64,000 nt of DNA from Shimazuella kribbensis DSM 45090 (GCF_000428065.1 NZ_ATZF01000005.1:186001-250000), one strand, 5' to 3'. Shown: positions 1 through 9,830, numbered from the stretch's first letter. Numbers and translations: made by a program. Notes: generated by a model from the sequence alone, not told the origin.

Positions 1-738
1 ACTTTGATCTTGGGACTAGCTGTCCTAATTTATATGCCTTTGGCAATTTACCTTTTGTTGGAGCATCCTATTCCTCCAAAAGCTTTTCTTTATATGGCAG
101 GTAGTACATCGTGTGAGTTGATCTATTTTTTTGCATTGGCTAGAGCATATAAGCAATTGCCCTTTAGTTATGCTTATCCGATTGTCAGAGGGCTTGGCCC
201 TTTAGCTTCAACCGTATTTTCTTTTTTCTTGGGTGTTTCTTTGACTTGGTTAGGTTTGGGAGGAATCGCAACTGTTGTTATAGGTATTTTACTTATGCAG
301 TATAGTGGGAAATTATCCTGGCAAGTTGGATCAGGCTGGGCATTTCTAGCAGGGATTATCAATGGATGTGCAATTACGTTTGACAGCATGGGTGCAGTTA
401 TGATGTCCGGGATTTTGTTTAAGTATATGGTTTTTATTGGTATTTGTTTGGGGAAGGTGATCATGAATCGAGTTTCAGTACATGAATACAAAAGGGTTTT
501 TCTTTTCTATCGAACAAAAGCTATCATTGGTGCAGTTTTCACTTTTGGAGCGAATGCTGCTACTCAGTATGCGCTGCAAACAACACCAGTAGGTTATGTA
601 TCCGCTACAAGAGAACTGAGCATTGCGTTTGGTGCTTTAATAGGATGGTTCTTTTTCAAAGAAAAAATAAAGCACAATCAATATATCGGTATTGCACTTT
701 TGTTGCTAGGAATTCTCTTCATAAAGATTGGAGGTTGA
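1..738 (+). CDS. EamA/DMT-family transporter, 5'-truncated by window edge
   Basis: The frame is open from the first base, so the true start lies outside the window; 244 residues after a TTG at position 4 are visible, against roughly 280-300 for a full ten-helix EamA protein. The visible part is almost continuous hydrophobic helices with short loops. The segment ARAYKQLPFSYAYPIVRGLGP and the late YALQTTPVGYVSATRELSI segment are the paired EamA signatures, each preceding a Pro-rich helix. Known members export small metabolites across the cytoplasmic membrane; the substrate here cannot be told. The gene ends in TGA and is followed by about 160 bp of AT-rich DNA before the next gene. Confidence 0.85.
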   Translation, partial: TLILGLAVLIYMPLAIYLLLEHPIPPKAFLYMAGSTSCELIYFFALARAYKQLPFSYAYPIVRGLGPLASTVFSFFLGVSLTWLGLGGIATVVIGILLMQYSGKLSWQVGSGWAFLAGIINGCAITFDSMGAVMMSGILFKYMVFIGICLGKVIMNRVSVHEYKRVFLFYRTKAIIGAVFTFGANAATQYALQTTPVGYVSATRELSIAFGALIGWFFFKEKIKHNQYIGIALLLLGILFIKIGG

Positions 739-841
739 CAGTTACTCTTTTATTAAAAATGACAGATATGCCTATCCTATTGTTCGTATATGTTATTTTT
801 GTAACTATCATCCTTTTTACTGTTAAAGTAATGAAACATGC

Positions 842-870
842 TTGAAATTTAAATACATTTTCAATATGTT
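842..870 (+). promoter_or_regulatory. Candidate sigma-A promoter for the DUF4241 gene
   Basis: TTGAAA at 842-847, a 17-base spacer, then TATGTT at 865-870. A strong GGAGGGG ribosome binding site follows at 889-895, just upstream of the ATG at 900. The -10 matches only in part. Confidence 0.4.
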
Positions 871-899
871 ATGATAAGAAAAAAATTTGGAGGGGTTTC

Positions 900-1502
900 A
901 TGAGACAAATAACTTTAGAGGCTGACAGCAAAGAAGCGATTACACAATCAGATAGTTGGAAGAAATTAGGGACGATCTTACTCCCTACAGGTCGAATTGT
1001 TGCTTGTGATCCATACATATATCCACTAGGTCCAGAATATGAGCCATTTATACAAGTAGTACCTCAAGGGAGGTATCCTGTATATTTGCATTGTGTTTCT
1101 TCTGAGGATGAAAAAAATATTCAGGTAGCTCATGCCATGTTGCGTTTTGGTGATGGGAGAGTAGCTCGTTGGGAGCTAGCCACTACCAAAGGGCAAGATA
1201 TCAGAGAGCTAAAAGAAGATGAGATTTTTGGTTATGCGGTCGATGCGGGAGTTGGATGCTTCATGGATTTGGAAACAGCAAATTTATTGCGGGTTCGTCG
1301 AGATGAAGTAGAAGATGGCGGAGATTGGATGAAGTTACTCAGCAAAGACGATATGACATGGGGAGAGCGAATGCTCAATCAAGTAGGATATAATATATTT
1401 AGCTTTCAAACAGGCAGTGGACATGGTATTTATCCTACATACTGGGGTTATGATGAAGAAGATAAGCCTGTCTGTTTGGTCACAGAGTTTATACAAATAT
1501 AA
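900..1502 (+). CDS. DUF4241 domain-containing protein
   Basis: A 200-residue soluble protein with no signal peptide or membrane segment. Recognisable DUF4241 traits are the early TGRIVACDPY stretch, the YPVYLHCV strand, and the Gly-rich FGYAVDAGVGCFMD segment near residues 115-130, ending in a Gly-rich GSGHGIYPTYWGYD segment. Members of this family are of uncertain function and often occur near toxin/immunity loci; that role is not shown here. The ATG at 900 follows a strong GGAGGGG site. The gene stands alone and ends in a terminator shared with the convergent kinase gene. Confidence 0.75.
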   Translation: MRQITLEADSKEAITQSDSWKKLGTILLPTGRIVACDPYIYPLGPEYEPFIQVVPQGRYPVYLHCVSSEDEKNIQVAHAMLRFGDGRVARWELATTKGQDIRELKEDEIFGYAVDAGVGCFMDLETANLLRVRRDEVEDGGDWMKLLSKDDMTWGERMLNQVGYNIFSFQTGSGHGIYPTYWGYDEEDKPVCLVTEFIQI

Positions 1503-1540
1503 AAAAAGAGTGGTTCTTGTACAAGAACCACTCTTTTTTT
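1501..1540. terminator. Bidirectional terminator, perfect 20-bp palindrome
   Basis: The two 20-base arms (1501-1520 and 1521-1540) are exact reverse complements, giving an A7 / GAGTGGTTCTTGT stem with T7 on either strand. It overlaps the stop codons of both convergent genes (900-1502 and 1539-2873), so it ends transcription from both sides. Confidence 0.9.
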
Positions 1541-2873
1541 ACGCTTCATCGTCTGATTTTTTAATATAAGGATCTTTTACATCTTTGAGATTGTATTGTT
1601 TAAGCTCTACTAATGTATCGTTCGCTTGTTCTTTACTAGAATAAGGCCCTAAGTATACTTGATAGCGTTTTTTTTCATTTAGCTGCTTTGGTTTTACCGT
1701 AGCATACAATTGGTGGTCTTTGAGTTTTTCTACTAATTTTTCTGCGTTTTCACGATTTTTAAAAATGCCAGTTATGACAATATAGGATGATTGATTTTGA
1801 GAAGTGTTTGAAGTTTGTTCTTTAGTTGGGACTTTTTCATTCGTAAGTGCATTTGGTTCACCAGTTGGCCAGAAAAAATAACTGAGAGCTACAATAACAA
1901 GGACAGCTAAGCCGATCAACATATATTTCATGCTGCTTTGAGAAGGTGGTTCCACTTTTGTTTCTTGCTCCCAACTTCTTTCGTCTGTTGCTGGTTGGGA
2001 ATGATAGCGATTGTGAAAAGCAGATTCGGTTTGCATTTGTTTATTCTCTGAACCATAAGCTAACGCTTGTTGCAAAGCCAATCGGAACTCGTCCGCATTT
2101 TGATAACGTTCTTCGGGTTTTTTTGCCAATACACGATCCAATACAAGTTTGAGGGATTCTGGTAAATCTTCTTGGACTAATCTCGGATCTGGAACTTCAT
2201 CATGAAGATGCATCATAGCAACTAAGATATGTTCTTTCGCATCGAATGGGACAGAACCTGTCAGCATTTCAAATAAAACAACACCAAGAGAGTAAAGATC
2301 AGAAGGATAAGAAATGTTATGACCGCTTGCTTGTTCGGGCGAGAAGTAATGTACAGATCCCATCACTGTACCTGTTTTGGTCAAATGGGTAGCAGCATCT
2401 ACTAAACGGGCTATGCCAAAATCGGTCAATTTGTATCTGCCATCAGGAGTACACAAAATATTATGAGGTTTAATATCTCGATGGATAATGCCCTGTTTGT
2501 GTGCGTGTGCTAGTCCATCACAGATTTGCATGCAGATATCGATCGCTTCTTCTGCGGTCAGAAAACCTTTTTCTATAATATAGTCTTTCAGGGTGATGCT
2601 TTCTACAAATTCCATTACCATATAATATATGCCGTTCTCTTCACCAGCATCATACACGTTTACAATATTGGGGTGAGATAACCGTCCAGTGGCTTGGGCT
2701 TCGAGAATAAATCTTTTCACAAATTCATCATCTTGCCCTAGTTGTGGGTCCATTACTTTTACTGCCACGATTCGATTCAAAACATTATCTCTTCCCAAAT
2801 AAACTGTAGCCATTCCGCCACCAGCAATATGCTCTAGTATTTCGTATCTGCCAGCGATAATATTACCTAACAT
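1539..2873 (-). CDS. Hanks-type Ser/Thr protein kinase with C-terminal SPOR domain
   Basis: Membrane-anchored protein kinase of 444 residues. The kinase domain spans about 1-270: Gly-rich loop AGGG at 17-20, ATP-binding Lys39, Glu58, catalytic HRD at 131-133 with Asn138, DFG at 151-153, activation loop with TKTGT, and SPE at 178-180. A charged linker (270-315) leads to one membrane helix (about 317-336). The outer part (about 363-440) resembles a SPOR domain, YIVITGIFKNRENAEKL followed by YQVYLGPYSSKEQA, which in known proteins binds denuded peptidoglycan. Usual Firmicutes homologues (PrkC) carry PASTA repeats instead, so this kinase probably senses a different wall feature. No partner phosphatase gene (prpC) is adjacent. 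The ATG is preceded by AAAGGTGA. Confidence 0.93.
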   Translation of the reverse strand: MLGNIIAGRYEILEHIAGGGMATVYLGRDNVLNRIVAVKVMDPQLGQDDEFVKRFILEAQATGRLSHPNIVNVYDAGEENGIYYMVMEFVESITLKDYIIEKGFLTAEEAIDICMQICDGLAHAHKQGIIHRDIKPHNILCTPDGRYKLTDFGIARLVDAATHLTKTGTVMGSVHYFSPEQASGHNISYPSDLYSLGVVLFEMLTGSVPFDAKEHILVAMMHLHDEVPDPRLVQEDLPESLKLVLDRVLAKKPEERYQNADEFRLALQQALAYGSENKQMQTESAFHNRYHSQPATDERSWEQETKVEPPSQSSMKYMLIGLAVLVIVALSYFFWPTGEPNALTNEKVPTKEQTSNTSQNQSSYIVITGIFKNRENAEKLVEKLKDHQLYATVKPKQLNEKKRYQVYLGPYSSKEQANDTLVELKQYNLKDVKDPYIKKSDDEA

Positions 2874-3189
2874 GGTATCACCTTTATCATTATCATAGGG
2901 ATGTAGTCCATTGCTTATTATATCAGGTCAGTTGCATTTTGTGTCTAAATACATGACATTAGCGTGAATCTTTTGAGATCCCAATAATCGATTATATTCC
3001 TTTGTGCATAAGGTGTTTGGCTGGTATAGCTTTGGATGTACAGTGTTAATTGTTTATTAATATTAGGTATAGCTTAGGTGAAGGTTGATATATTTATATT
3101 AGCCTGCAAGAAGAAGTATTCAAATGGAATAAAGCGAGGGACTTCTGAAGGAAAATCTGTTAAACTAATTCGTACTATGAGAAAAGGAT
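2874..3189. other. Divergent intergenic region between the kinase and polC
   Basis: 316 bp of AT-rich DNA with no open frame having a ribosome binding site. It must hold the promoters of the leftward kinase gene and rightward polC. I could not pick a convincing -35/-10 pair, and no hairpin of note was seen. Confidence 0.5.
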
Positions 3190-6100
3190 GTGGGGGATTT
3201 GTCGAGAGGTTATGATGCTCTGCAAAAGTTATTCTCTATCGCTGAAATCCCTTCCGAATGGTATCAAGCTTATTTCACACAATCGTTCATTACTAACGTA
3301 AATGTTCAACTACAAAAGAAATCTTGGATGATACATATCCATTTACCAGAGCTGGTACCAGTTGAGGTATGGGAAGGAGTTCAAGAGAAGATCAGACGTT
3401 ACTTAGCTCCAATCGATGCTACGGTACAGTTCATATATGATCCGCTAGAGACGAAAGTCGTGATGGAAAAATATTGGCATTGGATCAAGAAGCAGATTGC
3501 AGAAAAATCAGCTGTTGCTTCCAGTGGATGGCTAGGAAAAGCAAAATGGAAAATTGTTTCCAACAGCTTAGAGATTACCTTTCCAAATCATTTTATGGAG
3601 AAAATGGCAAGACAAAAAGAATTGGATTCTTTGGTTCTAGGATATTATCGTCGTTTGACCGGACAAGATATTCGTGTTGTACTTCAAACCGATGAGCAAT
3701 TATTGGATACATCGGAAAGAGTAGAAAAGAAACAAAGAGAAGAACGAGTTCTACGCAGAGAACTCTATCAAAATCAAATAAAAGAAGCGAAGATAGAAGA
3801 GCAAGCAAAGGCTCCTGTCGACAGTAAAATTCAATTAGGTAATCAGATTCAAGATTCCCCTGTATTGATAGATACCATTCAAGATGAAGAAAAGCGTATT
3901 ACAGTAGCTGGTGAAGTATTTGGAATAGATTGGAAAGATTTAAAAAGTGGTAGAACCTTATTTACTTGTTATCTGACCGATTATTCAAATTCGATTGCCA
4001 TGAAAATGTTCGTGAATAAAGAAGATATGCCTACATTGAGACAAATTAAGAATGGGGTTTGGTTGAAAGTACGAGGACCAGTCCAATACGATACATTTTC
4101 GCGTGATCTCGTGTTAACTGCGCGAGACATGATAGAAGTAGCGAAAGTAGAAGAGTATCGAATGGATGAGGCAGATGAAAAGCGGGTAGAACTTCATTTC
4201 CATACCGCTATGTCTGCGATGGATGGTTTATATGGATTTGAGAAAGAGGGATTTTCTCAGTTTTCCAAAGTATGCAAAAGATTAAAAGAATGGGGCCATA
4301 CTGCTTTAGCTATCACGGACCATGGCGTTATCCAAGCATTTCCTGAGGCTTATAGTGTGGGCAAAGATCATGGAATTAAGATGCTGTTAGGAATGGAAGC
4401 CAATGTAGTAGATGATGGAGTAGGCATTGTAATGAATCCAGAAGATCGTTCTCTAGAAGACGATGTTTATGTTGTATTTGATGTGGAGACAACAGGATTA
4501 TCGGTCAGTCATGATGTGATGATAGAGTTGGCAGCAGTAAAAATGAAAAAAGGTAACATTATTGATCGATATGAAACATTTATCAATCCCCACAGGCCAA
4601 TATCTGCACATATTACAGAGCTCACAGGGATTACTGATGATATGGTGAAAGATGCACCAGATTTGCATGAAATCCTCCCAGATTTTAAGCAGTTTTTAGA
4701 AGGCAGTGTCATTGTTGCCCACAATGCTCGATTTGACATGGGTTTTATCCAAGCCGCTTTTAAACAATATGGTCACTTGGCGGTTACCAATCCTGTAATG
4801 GATACGCTGGAAATGGCTAGGTATTTGTTTCCGGATTTAAAAAATCATCGCCTTAATACACTAGCCAAAAAACTAGATGTACACCTTGAACAGCATCACC
4901 GTGCCATTTATGATACAGAAGCTACAGGCCAAGTTCACTGGAAGTTGATTCAGATGTTGGTTAAGAGAGATATACACCAATTAGATCAATTAAATGAAGT
5001 GAGCAAAAACAGAGATACCAACAGGTTGCGCCCATTTCATGCGATTATTTTTGCTCAAAACAAAACAGGATTGAAGAATCTATATGAACTAGTCTCTCAA
5101 TCTCATATCGAGCATTTTTATCGAGTACCTCGAATCCCCAAAAGTTTGTTGGAAAAATATCGAGAAGGTTTGATTATTGGTTCTGGCTGTGAAAAAGGGG
5201 AATTGTATGAGACGGTTCTAAACAAAACACCAGAAGATGCAGAAGAAGTAGCAAAGTTTTATGATTACTTGGAGATTCAGCCTCTAGAAACCAATCAGCA
5301 TTTGGTCGAAAAAGGTTTTATAGAGAGTATAGATCGAATCAAGCAAGCTAATAAATTGATTGTGAAAATCGGGGAAAAGCTCGGTAAACCAGTAGTTGCG
5401 ACAGGTAATGCCCATTATTTAGACGAGAAAGATGCGATTTATCGGGAGATTGTCTCCAATAATCAGATGGGCGGTGCTCGATTCACTGGTTCCTTACCAA
5501 GGGCACATCTGCGTACAACAGATGAGATGTTAGAGGAGTTTGCCTATTTGGGACCAGAAAAAGCCAAAGAGGTTGTTATCACCAATACGCAACTTATCGC
5601 AGATCAAATGGAAGACATCAATCCCTTCCCAGAAGGCACTTATACTCCTGAGATTGAGGGAGTGGAAGACGAACTTCGTACGATTTGTTATGAAACTGCT
5701 CATGAATGGTATGGTAATCCATTACCTGATGTGGTAGCGGAGCGCTTGGAGACAGAGCTAAACGGGATTATTAGCAATGGTTATGCGGTTATCTATATGA
5801 TTTCCAGTAAGTTGGTAGTCAAATCCATAGATGATGGCTACTTAGTTGGTTCGCGTGGATCAGTTGGTTCGTCTTTTGTTGCGACGATGTCACGGGTATC
5901 TGAGGTAAACCCATTGCCTCCACACTATCGTTGTCAAGATTGCTTTGTTACGGAGTTTGTGACCGATGGATCAGTGGAGACGGGTTTTGACTTGCCAGAC
6001 AAAGCCTGTCCCAAATGCTCTGAACAGATGAAAAAAGACGGACACGATATCCCATTTGCGACTTTCCTTGGTTTTGAAGGGGACAAAACCCCTGATATTG

Positions 6101-7518
6101 ATTTGAACTTTGCAAGTGATTATCAGGCACGATGTCATCAATATACCGAGGAATTACTAGGAAAAGAATGTATATTCCGCGCAGGTAGTGTGGGTACAGT
6201 AAAAGAGAAAACTGCCTTTGGTTATGTGAAAAAGTATGCTGAAGAAAACAATCGAACATTCCGTCAAGCTGAAATCGCCCGGATTGCCAACGGATGTATT
6301 GGGGTAAAAAGGACGACTGGACAGCACCCTGGTGGTTTGATGGTTGTACCGAAGACAATGGACGTAGAAGATTTCACACCAGTACAGAGACCGGCGAACA
6401 ACATGAAGACAACCGTAACTACTACCCATTTTGACTATAATGCTATCGGTGGAAAAATATTGAAGCTTGATTTGCTTGGACACACTGCTCCAGCCATGCT
6501 CAAAATGTTGAAAGATATGACAGGAGTAGATCCCGTTACGCTTCCTACCAACGATCCACAAGTAATCGAGCTGTTTAAAAGTACAAAATCACTTGGGATC
6601 AAACCAGAAGATATCAGCGGAGTATCTCTAGGAACGCTTGGAATACCGGAGTTTGGAACAGCTTTTGCACAAGGCATTTTGGAGATTGCTCGTCCAAGAA
6701 CAATTGGGGAGTTTACCCGTGTATCTGGATTATCCCACGGAACAGATGTATGGGCTGGAAATGCAAGAGAACTCATTCAAAACGGTGTATGTACGTTGTC
6801 AGAAGCGATCTGTAACCGGGACGATATCATGCTCTATTTGATCCGCAGAGGACTTCCAAATAAAACATCGTTTAAAATCATGGAAGCAGTACGGAAAGGC
6901 AAAGGCCTAACAGACGAACAGACGGAACTTATGCGGGAACACGATGTACCAGAGTGGTATATTGAGTCTTGCCGCAAAATCAAGTACATGTTCCCGAGAG
7001 CACACGCTGCTGCTTACGTTATTTCAGCAATTTGGATCGCATACTACAAGGTTTACCATCCAGAAGCGTTTTACGCAGCCTATTTTAGTAAGGCAATTAA
7101 AGACTTTGATATTGAGTTAATGGTAAAAGGATACCAATCCATCACCAATGCCATGAAAGAGATCAAAGAAAAAGGCTATGGTGCCTCTGCAAAAGAGAAA
7201 AGTTTAATGACGATATTGGAATTAGCACAAGAAATGTATGCTAGGGGGATAAAATTTCTACCGATCGACATTCATCAGTCCCATACCGATAAATTTTTGA
7301 TCCGTGAAGGCGGTCTGCTTCCACCGTTTGCTTCTATTGCTGGGGTTGGAGAAAGTGCAGCAGATGGGATAGCGGAAGCACAAGAAGCAGGTGAATTTTT
7401 ATCGATTGAAGATTTGCAGCGTCGTGGACGTATTTCCAGCACTGTTGTAGAAAGCTTGCAACGAATGGGATGTTTAAAAGGTTTACCTGAGAGCAATCAG
7501 TTAAGTTTGTTTGTATAG
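3190..7518 (+). CDS. polC: DNA polymerase III PolC-type alpha subunit
   Basis: Replicative DNA polymerase of low-GC Gram-positives, with built-in 3'-5' proofreading; 1442 residues, as usual for PolC. In order: N-terminal domain, OB fold (about 230-320), first part of the PHP domain (LHFH at 335-338), an inserted DnaQ-like exonuclease beginning at DVET (431-434) with HNARFD and HHRAIYDTEA further on, the rest of PHP, a Cys-rich zinc site (CQDC...CPKC), the polymerase active-site motif PDIDLNF at 968-974, and GLSHGTDVW and PRAHAAAYV finger/palm motifs. The C-terminus QLSLF is a beta-clamp binding motif. The start is GTG 3190 behind AAAAGG; a TTG nine bases later is an alternative. Confidence 0.97.
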   Translation: MGDLSRGYDALQKLFSIAEIPSEWYQAYFTQSFITNVNVQLQKKSWMIHIHLPELVPVEVWEGVQEKIRRYLAPIDATVQFIYDPLETKVVMEKYWHWIKKQIAEKSAVASSGWLGKAKWKIVSNSLEITFPNHFMEKMARQKELDSLVLGYYRRLTGQDIRVVLQTDEQLLDTSERVEKKQREERVLRRELYQNQIKEAKIEEQAKAPVDSKIQLGNQIQDSPVLIDTIQDEEKRITVAGEVFGIDWKDLKSGRTLFTCYLTDYSNSIAMKMFVNKEDMPTLRQIKNGVWLKVRGPVQYDTFSRDLVLTARDMIEVAKVEEYRMDEADEKRVELHFHTAMSAMDGLYGFEKEGFSQFSKVCKRLKEWGHTALAITDHGVIQAFPEAYSVGKDHGIKMLLGMEANVVDDGVGIVMNPEDRSLEDDVYVVFDVETTGLSVSHDVMIELAAVKMKKGNIIDRYETFINPHRPISAHITELTGITDDMVKDAPDLHEILPDFKQFLEGSVIVAHNARFDMGFIQAAFKQYGHLAVTNPVMDTLEMARYLFPDLKNHRLNTLAKKLDVHLEQHHRAIYDTEATGQVHWKLIQMLVKRDIHQLDQLNEVSKNRDTNRLRPFHAIIFAQNKTGLKNLYELVSQSHIEHFYRVPRIPKSLLEKYREGLIIGSGCEKGELYETVLNKTPEDAEEVAKFYDYLEIQPLETNQHLVEKGFIESIDRIKQANKLIVKIGEKLGKPVVATGNAHYLDEKDAIYREIVSNNQMGGARFTGSLPRAHLRTTDEMLEEFAYLGPEKAKEVVITNTQLIADQMEDINPFPEGTYTPEIEGVEDELRTICYETAHEWYGNPLPDVVAERLETELNGIISNGYAVIYMISSKLVVKSIDDGYLVGSRGSVGSSFVATMSRVSEVNPLPPHYRCQDCFVTEFVTDGSVETGFDLPDKACPKCSEQMKKDGHDIPFATFLGFEGDKTPDIDLNFASDYQARCHQYTEELLGKECIFRAGSVGTVKEKTAFGYVKKYAEENNRTFRQAEIARIANGCIGVKRTTGQHPGGLMVVPKTMDVEDFTPVQRPANNMKTTVTTTHFDYNAIGGKILKLDLLGHTAPAMLKMLKDMTGVDPVTLPTNDPQVIELFKSTKSLGIKPEDISGVSLGTLGIPEFGTAFAQGILEIARPRTIGEFTRVSGLSHGTDVWAGNARELIQNGVCTLSEAICNRDDIMLYLIRRGLPNKTSFKIMEAVRKGKGLTDEQTELMREHDVPEWYIESCRKIKYMFPRAHAAAYVISAIWIAYYKVYHPEAFYAAYFSKAIKDFDIELMVKGYQSITNAMKEIKEKGYGASAKEKSLMTILELAQEMYARGIKFLPIDIHQSHTDKFLIREGGLLPPFASIAGVGESAADGIAEAQEAGEFLSIEDLQRRGRISSTVVESLQRMGCLKGLPESNQLSLFV

Positions 7519-7573
7519 AGTTGCAAATTTAGCGCAAACTCATAAGGAGAAAGAAATGGAGGCGTGACGCAAT

Positions 7574-7966
7574 ATGTACTATAGCTATCGACGTAGATCA
7601 TCCGGCGGTTCTGTTTTATTTGGATTACTCATATTTTCAGCCATCATTTTAATCATTTCTCCACGAGCACGTAGAAAAGCAGGTGGGTGTTTAAGTGCTT
7701 TGTCCTCCCTTTTTATGGGTGTCGGGAAGGATCTGGGGAGAAAGGTAAATCAAGTAGGGATAAATATCTCAGACAAGTTCCGTATCTATAAATTGTCTGA
7801 TCTAGCCGGCGGCTTTATGAAGACTTATACTGCAACCAAAGAAAGTAAAGTCTCCACTGAAGAAGAGGAAGATAATATATATTTTCATGACCTCACCTCT
7901 CGTGAAAATCAGACGGAAGAAAATGACGAACATGATGAGGATATCAAAAAGTATCCGCATGAATAA
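7574..7966 (+). CDS. Small membrane-anchored protein of unknown function
   Basis: 130 residues. A basic N-terminus (YSYRRRSS) leads to one hydrophobic helix at about 12-28, then a basic RARRKAGG segment, so the protein probably has its N-terminus out and a cytosolic body, or the reverse. The middle resembles an amphipathic helix, and the last 40 residues are strongly acidic (TEEEEDN, EENDEHDED) and probably disordered. GGAGG lies ten bases before the ATG, 55 bp after polC, so it may be co-transcribed with polC. I do not recognise the family. Confidence 0.7.
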   Translation: MYYSYRRRSSGGSVLFGLLIFSAIILIISPRARRKAGGCLSALSSLFMGVGKDLGRKVNQVGINISDKFRIYKLSDLAGGFMKTYTATKESKVSTEEEEDNIYFHDLTSRENQTEENDEHDEDIKKYPHE

Positions 7967-7976
7967 ACGTACAACG

Positions 7977-8009
7977 CCCACTTGTTGTTCAAACAAGTGG
8001 GTTTTCTTT
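7977..8009 (+). terminator. Rho-independent terminator after the polC unit
   Basis: CCCACTTGTT pairs with AACAAGTGGG across a five-base loop, followed by TTTTCTTT. Confidence 0.85.
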
Positions 8010-8037
8010 GTTCCATATGTAACATCAAAGGAAGAGA

Positions 8038-8064
8038 AAAGCACCTATACTAGGTGCTTTCTTA
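8038..8064. terminator. Second hairpin, probable terminator of the SDR gene
   Basis: AAAGCACCTA at 8038-8047 pairs with TAGGTGCTTT at 8051-8060. On the minus strand, which carries the SDR gene ending at 8088, the stem is followed by TTTTCTCTT. Confidence 0.7.
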
Positions 8065-8087
8065 ACTATCTCTTGATTTTTAAATAT

Positions 8088-8846
8088 TTATAAAGTCAGA
8101 CCCCCATCAACAACAACAACGGAGCCAGTCATATAACTCGCTTTTTCTGAAGCTAAATAAGCGACCATTTCCGCAAGTTCTTCAGGAGCAGCATAACGGC
8201 CCATTCTCATATTCGGTAACTCTTCTGGGATGTAACCCCCTTTTTCAAACTGCTCCGTAACACTAGCTGTTAATGCTGTTTGCACACCTCCTGGACAAAG
8301 AGCATTAATTCGAATTCCTTTTTTTGCATATTCTAATGCAGCACCCTTAGTTAAACCTATTACTGCATGTTTGCTGGCAGAGTATACAGCTACGCTATGT
8401 TCTGAGCGAATCCCTGCGGTAGAAGCGGTGTTGATAACAGAGCCAGATCCTTGTTTATCCATCACTTTCAATACATATTTCAATCCAAGGAATACCCCTT
8501 TCACATTGACGGACATAATACGGTCAAATTCTGATTCTTCAATCGAGGTGAAAGGAGCGAACTTTTGGATTATACCTGCATTGTTAAAAAATACATCGAT
8601 ATGTCCATATACTTCAACTGCTTGATTTACATAGTTCTGCACATCTTCACTCTTCGATACATCAGCTCGGATGAAAATGCCTTGTCCGCCTTGTTCATTA
8701 ATAAGTTTTAATGTTTCTTCTCCTGCTTCTTTATTGAAATCAACCAAAACGACTTTTGCACCAATAGATGCTAATTTCATGCTGCTGGCTCGTCCGATTC
8801 CACTTCCTGCACCTGTAATAACAGCGACCTTATTTGTGAGTTCCAT
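8088..8846 (-). CDS. Short-chain dehydrogenase/reductase (SDR)
   Basis: NAD(P)-dependent oxidoreductase of the classical SDR type, 252 residues. The nucleotide-binding TGAGSGIG is at 11-18, NNAG at 88-91, and the catalytic Ser142 with Tyr155-x3-Lys159 (YSASK) is intact. Asp36 at the end of the second strand (VDF) suggests NAD rather than NADP; this is an inference. The C-terminus has the usual GSVVVVDGG segment. The substrate cannot be told. The gene is divergent from a TetR regulator 295 bp away, which probably controls it. The ATG follows GAGGAGGA. Confidence 0.9.
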   Translation of the reverse strand: MELTNKVAVITGAGSGIGRASSMKLASIGAKVVLVDFNKEAGEETLKLINEQGGQGIFIRADVSKSEDVQNYVNQAVEVYGHIDVFFNNAGIIQKFAPFTSIEESEFDRIMSVNVKGVFLGLKYVLKVMDKQGSGSVINTASTAGIRSEHSVAVYSASKHAVIGLTKGAALEYAKKGIRINALCPGGVQTALTASVTEQFEKGGYIPEELPNMRMGRYAAPEELAEMVAYLASEKASYMTGSVVVVDGGLTL

Positions 8847-8995
8847 GTTTTATTCCTCCTCGCATATAGCGAATGTATTTTGTGAAAATTCGTATGGTAC
8901 CTCTTGATGCAAAATAAGTATTCTTTTCTTCTTCATCCATTATTCTAGTCAACGATACCTGAATCATCATGATATCGTGAACACATAAACAATAA

Positions 8996-9014
8996 GTTGT
9001 TTTAACAACGTTGT
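8996..9014. promoter_or_regulatory. Overlapping inverted repeats, candidate TetR operator
   Basis: GTTGTT-TT-AACAAC (8996-9009) overlaps the perfect palindrome ACAACGTTGT (9005-9014). They lie midway between the divergent SDR and TetR genes. Two direct TTGTTAAAT copies at 9092-9114 may be additional half-sites. Confidence 0.55.
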
Positions 9015-9141
9015 GTTGATAAAATAATTATAACAGTCATCGGAAAAAGGGCAATCAACATCGTTCGTGAAACGGTTGCTTAATAGACAGTTTGTTAAAT
9101 AGTGTTGTTAAATTAGAAAAAATAATACAAGGAGATTAAAA

Positions 9142-9747
9142 ATGTCAAAAAAAATGGACCCGCGTGTTGTAAGAACGCGTCAAATGCTAAGAGACGCACT
9201 CGTTGAATTAATGCACGAACGAGGATATGAGAACACTACTGTTCAAGATATTACAAACCGTGCTACTTTGAATCGTGCCACCTTCTACCTTCACTATCGT
9301 GACAAATTTGATCTTCTATATCAAAGTTCAGAAGAAACATTACATGATTTAACTAAGAGTATTAACTTATCTTTTGATGAAAAAGAAGAATTTGACTTTT
9401 TAAGCGATGAACCGCATGAAATTTTCATTCACCTTTTTGAACAAATTTCACAAAATAGCAGATTATATAAAGTTTTCCTTACCGAAAAAAACATGCCCCA
9501 TTTCACTTCCTGTGTAATGGATGTCCTAGTTGATTTTATTTCGAAAGGAATGAACAGTGTGCAGCCAGATGACCAGATGCTTACCGTACCACGGGAAATC
9601 GCTGTGAGGTACTTTGCTGCTGCATTTCTGGGGGTGATTGTTTGGTGGCTAGAAAAGGACATGCCTTACACGCCAAAATATATGGCAACACAGTTAATGC
9701 GTATTGCCATAAAGGGGCCATATGTGGATAAGTCTTTCTATCATTAG
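9142..9747 (+). CDS. TetR/AcrR-family transcriptional regulator
   Basis: 201 residues. The N-terminal helix-turn-helix is typical: RTRQMLRDALVELMHERGYENTTVQDITNRA..NRATFYLHYRDKFDL, here cited in short pieces (GYENTTVQDI, NRATFYLHY). The C-terminal domain resembles the TetR_C_7 type with WWLEKDMPYTPKYMA near the end, as in YfiR-like regulators. The ligand is unknown. It is divergent from the SDR gene with inverted repeats between them, so autoregulation and control of the SDR gene are likely. The ATG has AAGGAG upstream. Confidence 0.9.
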   Translation: MSKKMDPRVVRTRQMLRDALVELMHERGYENTTVQDITNRATLNRATFYLHYRDKFDLLYQSSEETLHDLTKSINLSFDEKEEFDFLSDEPHEIFIHLFEQISQNSRLYKVFLTEKNMPHFTSCVMDVLVDFISKGMNSVQPDDQMLTVPREIAVRYFAAAFLGVIVWWLEKDMPYTPKYMATQLMRIAIKGPYVDKSFYH

Positions 9748-9830
9748 AATATATTGAAATTCGAATCTAACTAGAAAACAACAGTAATATCAAATGGTTA
9801 ATCGTTCCTATACTCTATATGCAATCAAAG

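Noticed and set aside
760-845. 28-codon hydrophobic frame after the EamA gene
   Set aside because: GGAGG is about 20 bases from the ATG and right at the TTG alternative; no independent support.
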